Source: Enoplosus armatus (Eukaryota > Chordata > Actinopteri > Centrarchiformes > Enoplosidae). From it: a stretch of 64,000 nt of DNA. Location: the NCBI RefSeq assembly GCF_043641665.1, contig NC_092200.1:10857694-10921693 (forward strand), read 5' to 3'. This document shows positions 59,276 through 64,000 of the stretch, one piece after another. The notes beneath the pieces are model-generated. The model made no database searches. It was not told the DNA's origin and worked only from the letters and a program-made list of their open reading frames with translations. Position 1 is the stretch's first letter. Every line of letters starts with the position of its first letter. A program made the position numbers and the translations under genes.

Positions 59276-62200
59276 TACTGTCAATGTGGTAGAGATTTTA
59301 ATATTTGGTGGTGGGACTGCCTTTTATTTGTGGATCACTCACTGAGCCTGTAGTTTTTAAGTCAGAAATCATGAATAGTCAAAGACGGTGTTTGTATTTC
59401 TTTCAGTGCATAATGTCGACACAAAAGTGCTCATTTGTGAGCAAATTTCTTCTCAGTGTGGTTCTTAGTTTGAAACTGTTTACTCTGGAGAATCCATCCA
59501 TCACACGTCTGCTCTCTCAGATTTATGATCCATTCCTGCCATCTGGTGCGCCGCGTGGTGCACCCATTTTTCACCTACAAACAGGGATGATGTTGACAGC
59601 TTGAATTAGCCAGCAAACATATAGATCGCTTTAAATTGTCATGCCAGGAAAACATCGGTGGGTCTAGCTGGTAATGATAAAGCCGAGGTTACCTGCTGGC
59701 AACAGATGTCTTTCAGCCCAGAGTGAAAGGTTCAGCTCTATTAATGCTTGTGATCTCGTGCCAGCAGTGCCATACACCACTGAGACCCTCTCCTTCTCCA
59801 TCTATCATGCATTAGGTGCCTCTGAACCCCAATTAGCCCTGTTAGAGAAGGGACTGCCTTCATCATTATCAGGTCCCCACTGAAACAACAGCTCATCGTG
59901 GTATTCAATGTGATCATTCTTCACAGTTTCCTATGTATTCGTGGAGTGAATGTTTGTTGAAGTTCAGCTTGGTAGCTACCACTTTGTGCGTCTCACACTG
60001 TCGTGCTGTATGCCTCCAGATCAAAACGCCTTTCATCACGGTCCTCTATCTCTCCTGCACCGAGCAAAGATAGAATTTTAGCAAACAAAGTGGGTTTAAA
60101 CTGTGAACGCAGAGTTGCCAGTCTCAGTTACTCTTTCAGGAAAAAGCAAGTGCTTCAAGATCCTCAAGACGTGAGCATGGTTAATGACCAGAAAATGGCT
60201 GATCCAGATGGCCTCAGCTCCAGGGTGTCAGCAAAGAAGAAGCCGGCCAGTTTGATATTTGACTGATAATCTGACAAGAAAATCATTCCTTTTGTGAGGG
60301 TCATTCATGCCTAACATGTTATATGATTTATATATCACTATTATGTGGTTCTTTGTGATATTATTTGACAGCAGAAGGAAATCTAAATTAGCTACCTGAG
60401 CTACCTATAAACTATCTTTGAGAAAGACGTCTTTATAATTGCAAGTGGCATAGGCACACAGGCTTTGAATAATAATAATGTGCAGAAATTATGTGATTAT
60501 GTGTGCTTGTGCAGTGTGCATAGCTTCCAGTACAGACTGAAGGCCAAGGGGAGTTGTAAGGCGGTCATAATTATGTCATTAAAAAGAGTGACATCTGGAA
60601 CTTGGGAGCCATCGAGTAACACAGAGTACCCACCTCCTTTCCTCTTTTGCCCCCTGTGACAGTGACAATCCACTCTCATCCCCCAACAATCTGCCCATCC
60701 CTCACGTGGAAGCGATGTGTGTGTGTGTGTGTGGCATGGTGGTGGGAAGAGAGGGGGGGGGGGTGAACAGGTGGCGGCCATCAGGAAATGGATGGGGAAT
60801 GTTTTGAATGGGAAACTTGCCTCCATTCCTCACGGAGTACCTGGGTGTCTGCCCTTCACCAGTGGTCCAAGAGGCACAGCGAGGACGGGAGAGATGAAAT
60901 GAGAACAGGTGGTGGTTTGTCGTTTAACGAGGAATGGAGTTCCCCTGTAGATCTGCGAAAGCACAGCCAATAGAGCAGTATGGACTGCGCCTGCACAACA
61001 GGAACCCCACCCTACTGCTCGCCGCTCTCAATGGGCTTCACACTGTATCCAAATCAAGAGAGCTTTACACATAAAGCTCTCACGGTACAATGCTGGTTTA
61101 TATTATTTTGGCAGTTGCAAATGGAAAATTTCCACCAATATTACCTAAGAACAAGATGTGCACTGCTGGAAGAAAGTGAACAATGTGTAATTAATGACAT
61201 ACCTGCCTTCAATCTGTTTTTGGGAAGTGGCCAAACTGCCATCATTTTGTACTTTGAATTGCAGTCACACTCCCCACTCTTTGAACTGCCACTGTCCCTC
61301 TGCTGAGATGTTGCATGGCAATTAACAGCTCCCACACCTCTGTATGTGCATTACTCAGCAGGGTCCCGCCCTCCTCTGCAGCCATACCCTGCTAATATTC
61401 TTCCCCACATCTTTTCTCCTGCAGCCCTAATGTGTTGGCTACAGAAGCTCGGGGCCTCTTGAGCCTTCGGTGGTACAGTGATGAGCTCAATCTCTCAGTC
61501 CACCACACCTCTGGTACATGGCACCTGTCTGCCACACAGCAAGTGTGGTGACGCACTTTCAGATTGAGCCTCACTCCATTGTAGCTGCAAGATAAGGCAT
61601 CCTAATTCTCTTTGCATATGCTGCCATCCGTTCTTTATTTGATAACATTTACCAGACAATTAAGCCAGAGTTGTAATTTCTCTTCCTGTATATGATATTT
61701 TCTCAAGTAAAATGGGTATCCATCATTTTTACTCTATGTGACAGTGAGGCTCCTTAGTCACAGCTTCAGGGTGGCTGCATTTAGTCTCATCACTGAGAGG
61801 TATGCTTATTGTGCTGCTTTACATCAGTGGCTAATATTCATCAAAATATGAAAAGCAAAATAAATTCTTAGGAGCATAGCAACTTTTAGGGAAGAACTAA
61901 AATCATCAGTGTGTTTTTTTGGTGCCTAAAACACATTTGATGTTGTTTCCTATTCATTAAAACATTTTCAGTCTATTGTATACTGTCCTATATGATTTTA
62001 TCTATGTAAATATATTCCTATGCAGCATGTTAAAGTATATATTTTCTTATCTTTATGGTTAGAAGTGTCTTGTTTCTCATTTACACATACTCAAGACACG
62101 AAAAGCTCTTCTCACACCCTGCCAAAACTGAAGGTTTGACATTTTGACAAGTATTTTTACCTTGAACCTTGATTACATTATCTCTGGCGCCATGCATAGC

Positions 62201-62567
62201 AGCATAGGAGTACATTAAAAGCAACATCTCTAGAAATAGAAAACGACTAAATTAGGTGAGAAACTGATTTGTCGCTGCAGCCTTGGCTCCATCCTCAGTT
62301 CTACAATCTATAAAAGTAGAAGGACTTTTCTTTGAACAATTCCCAAAATGCCTGTGATTCCAACACAGGTGATTTGCAGTTTCCCACAGGACGTTCTTGA
62401 TGAACTGGCATTGCTTTTATAAAGGTGATACCTAAAAATTGCAATCATGATACATGTCTGCATGGGGGTGCTCTGCCTCTCTTTCATTGCTTCTACCGTT
62501 TACTCAAAATAAATAAACCTCCTAATGGCTCTAGCAATGGCAATGTCAGTTTGTTGGCCAGTCAGAC

Positions 62568-63085
62568 TGAAATGTGTCAATAACTAGTGGATGGATTGCC
62601 ATGGAATTTTATACAGACCTTCATGGTCTCCAGAAGATGACCTCAGTGCCCCAACATTCCCTCTAAGGCTATTATGAGGTGACATTTGTGGTTCAGAATG
62701 AAATATCTAATATTTGATGGGTTGCCAGATATATACAGATATTCAAATCCTCTGACTTTTCCTCCAGAGCCACCAGCAGGTCAAAGTCAAAGTCTTCACA
62801 TATTCACTGAAATATCTAAACATCCTCCGGATGGATTGGCACAAACAATTTGTACTAACGTTCATGGTTCCCAGATGATGTGTGTTTCCTTTAGTGCCAC
62901 CATGAGGTTGGCTTTTTGTTTTTTAATTGAAATATCTTGACTAACTATTATATTAACATCAGCATGTAAGCATTGTCATTGTGAGCATTACATGCTGAAA
63001 TGAATGTTTCACTCACTGTGCAAAACACATGTGGGCTACAGCCTCACAGAGGCGCTAGCATGGCTGTAGACTCTTAGTCTTTTTA
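62568..63085 (+). repeat. teleost TTAGCATG-rich interspersed repeat, copy 3
   Basis: Near full length. It has agtggatggattgccatgga, three degenerate repeats of the opening unit (62568, 62694, 62806), agcattgtcattgtgagcat, acagcctcacagaggcgcta and catggctgtagactcttag. Same family as 10085-10405 and 13165-13352. Confidence 0.65.
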
Positions 63086-64000
63086 TAGGAACTATTTGTC
63101 CATAGTGAGGTCTATTATCCCCTAGATACCACAAGAGGTAAGAGGGAAAAATATGTTTTTTTGTGATTTGGGTGCACCAGACCTTTAAAATATAGTGTTT
63201 ATCCCCTGTATACACAGTTTTCTCCCCTCTGATGGCGAAGATCAGAGGAGCGGGCTCTATCTCTAACATTGATGTAAATCTGAACAAGCACACACGGGTA
63301 GCTGGCTTGAAAGTGGGCCTGGAGGGAAGTCTTTTAAAATTAGATCCAAACTGAAGGAATTGTGAGGAATATTGGCCAGTGCCTTGCCACTTGTAGACAT
63401 ACAGCATGAGTGATTTCTTGTTTTTTCATCTCATGGTTATTAATTAGCACTTTAATGCCAGATACCAGCATGGTGCAGAGTCAAAGAAAAGCCACCAGAG
63501 GTATGAGGGATGATGTGATTTTGCTTTATTCTACAGTATCAATTTGTGTAGGAAGACCCATTTACTGCCCGAATGCTAACCATGACTCAGGTCATTTAAG
63601 TTAGGTTAACTCGATCTCCTCACTGGTTATATCAGCTAATCTTACTGACGTTGTCTCCAGCCAGCCATTTATTGAGTCCGTCCGTCTGTCAGCCCGTCCC
63701 TGCTTCTCTGACCCCCTACAGCCATGTAGACTCTGCTTGAAATCCTTCAATCCCATTAGGCTTTGTAAGTATTTTTTGCCCAATGTCTGCCCAGAACAAG
63801 TCAAACAGAGAAGTCTTGTCCTGAATCTGTCCTCTTCTCTTCTTCCAAAAACAAACAGCCGCCTGAGAGAAGGGCAAGTCCCTTAAATACACCTTCACCA
63901 TATAAAGGTGCTTAATGTAACATGGCAAACTAAATGAAATCCTCATTCATAATTCAGGATTAGGTTTTTAATGGGTGACTCCCAGTCCTGTAATATAGTG

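Larger units (their letters stand above)
57736..64000. other. intergenic, downstream of socs6
   Basis: No open frame resembles a known protein and none shows paired splice signals with conserved residues. It contains two repeat copies (58958-59275 and 62568-63085), a G-rich tract (58124-58144), and a GT run (60716-60733) followed by eleven Gs (60753-60763). In human the next gene is far away, so an empty interval is expected. Confidence 0.55.

Noticed and set aside
60003..60266. 87-codon open frame with basic, Ser-rich product
   Set aside because: No family resemblance, no splice partners, and the length is expected by chance in this amount of sequence.
60980..61306. 108-codon open frame downstream of socs6
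   Set aside because: Composition is not protein-like (scattered Cys/Trp, no conserved motif) and there is no supporting signal.
1..64000. CRISPR arrays, bacterial operons, tRNA or rRNA genes
   Set aside because: No regularly spaced repeats, no ribosomal sequence, and no cloverleaf with a GTTCGA-type arm was seen; the window is vertebrate nuclear DNA.

Overview
The window is vertebrate nuclear DNA, very probably from a spiny-rayed (percomorph) teleost. Genes are split by GT-AG introns, many of 85 to 500 bases. CA/GT microsatellites are dense, and two interspersed repeat families known to me from percomorph genomes recur (one palindromic, one rich in TTAGCATG-type words). All four genes are single-copy host genes. 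Their order and orientation, dok6 (+), cd226 (-), rttn (-), socs6 (+), is that of human 18q22 (DOK6, CD226, RTTN, SOCS6), recalled from memory.

Layout. 1-4340 appears to be the last intron of dok6. Its final coding exon is 4341-4495, followed by about 4.5 kb of 3' flank and repeats. 8970-12765 on the minus strand is a complete six-exon gene for a two-Ig-domain receptor that I assign to CD226/DNAM-1 (352 residues). 13642-44450 on the minus strand is rttn (rotatin). I traced 49 coding exons whose phases all join, giving 2250 residues (human about 2226). 44451-52623 is an intergenic and leader region with both rttn and socs6 promoters and a probable non-coding socs6 exon. 52750-54360 is the uninterrupted socs6 coding sequence (536 residues), with a 3' UTR to about 57735. 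57736-64000 holds no gene that I can support, only repeats and low-complexity tracts.

The genes do not form a pathway. Rotatin builds centrioles and cilia. SOCS6 is an SH2/SOCS-box substrate adaptor of a Cul5 ubiquitin ligase. CD226 is an activating lymphocyte receptor. Dok6 is an adaptor of receptor tyrosine kinases. Their proximity is ancestral synteny.

The points most worth a second look are: the fish CD226 with nectin-family contact motifs and two YxN tail motifs; an 87-base stop-free intron of length 3n and a GC-AG intron in rttn; GT repeats abutting several rttn splice sites; a near-perfect foldback in an rttn intron; GCTAACGTTAGC palindromes near the 5' ends of both rttn and socs6; and a cluster of upstream ORFs in the socs6 leader. 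All exon calls are read by eye from splice signals, frame and recalled human proteins; none was checked against transcripts or databases.
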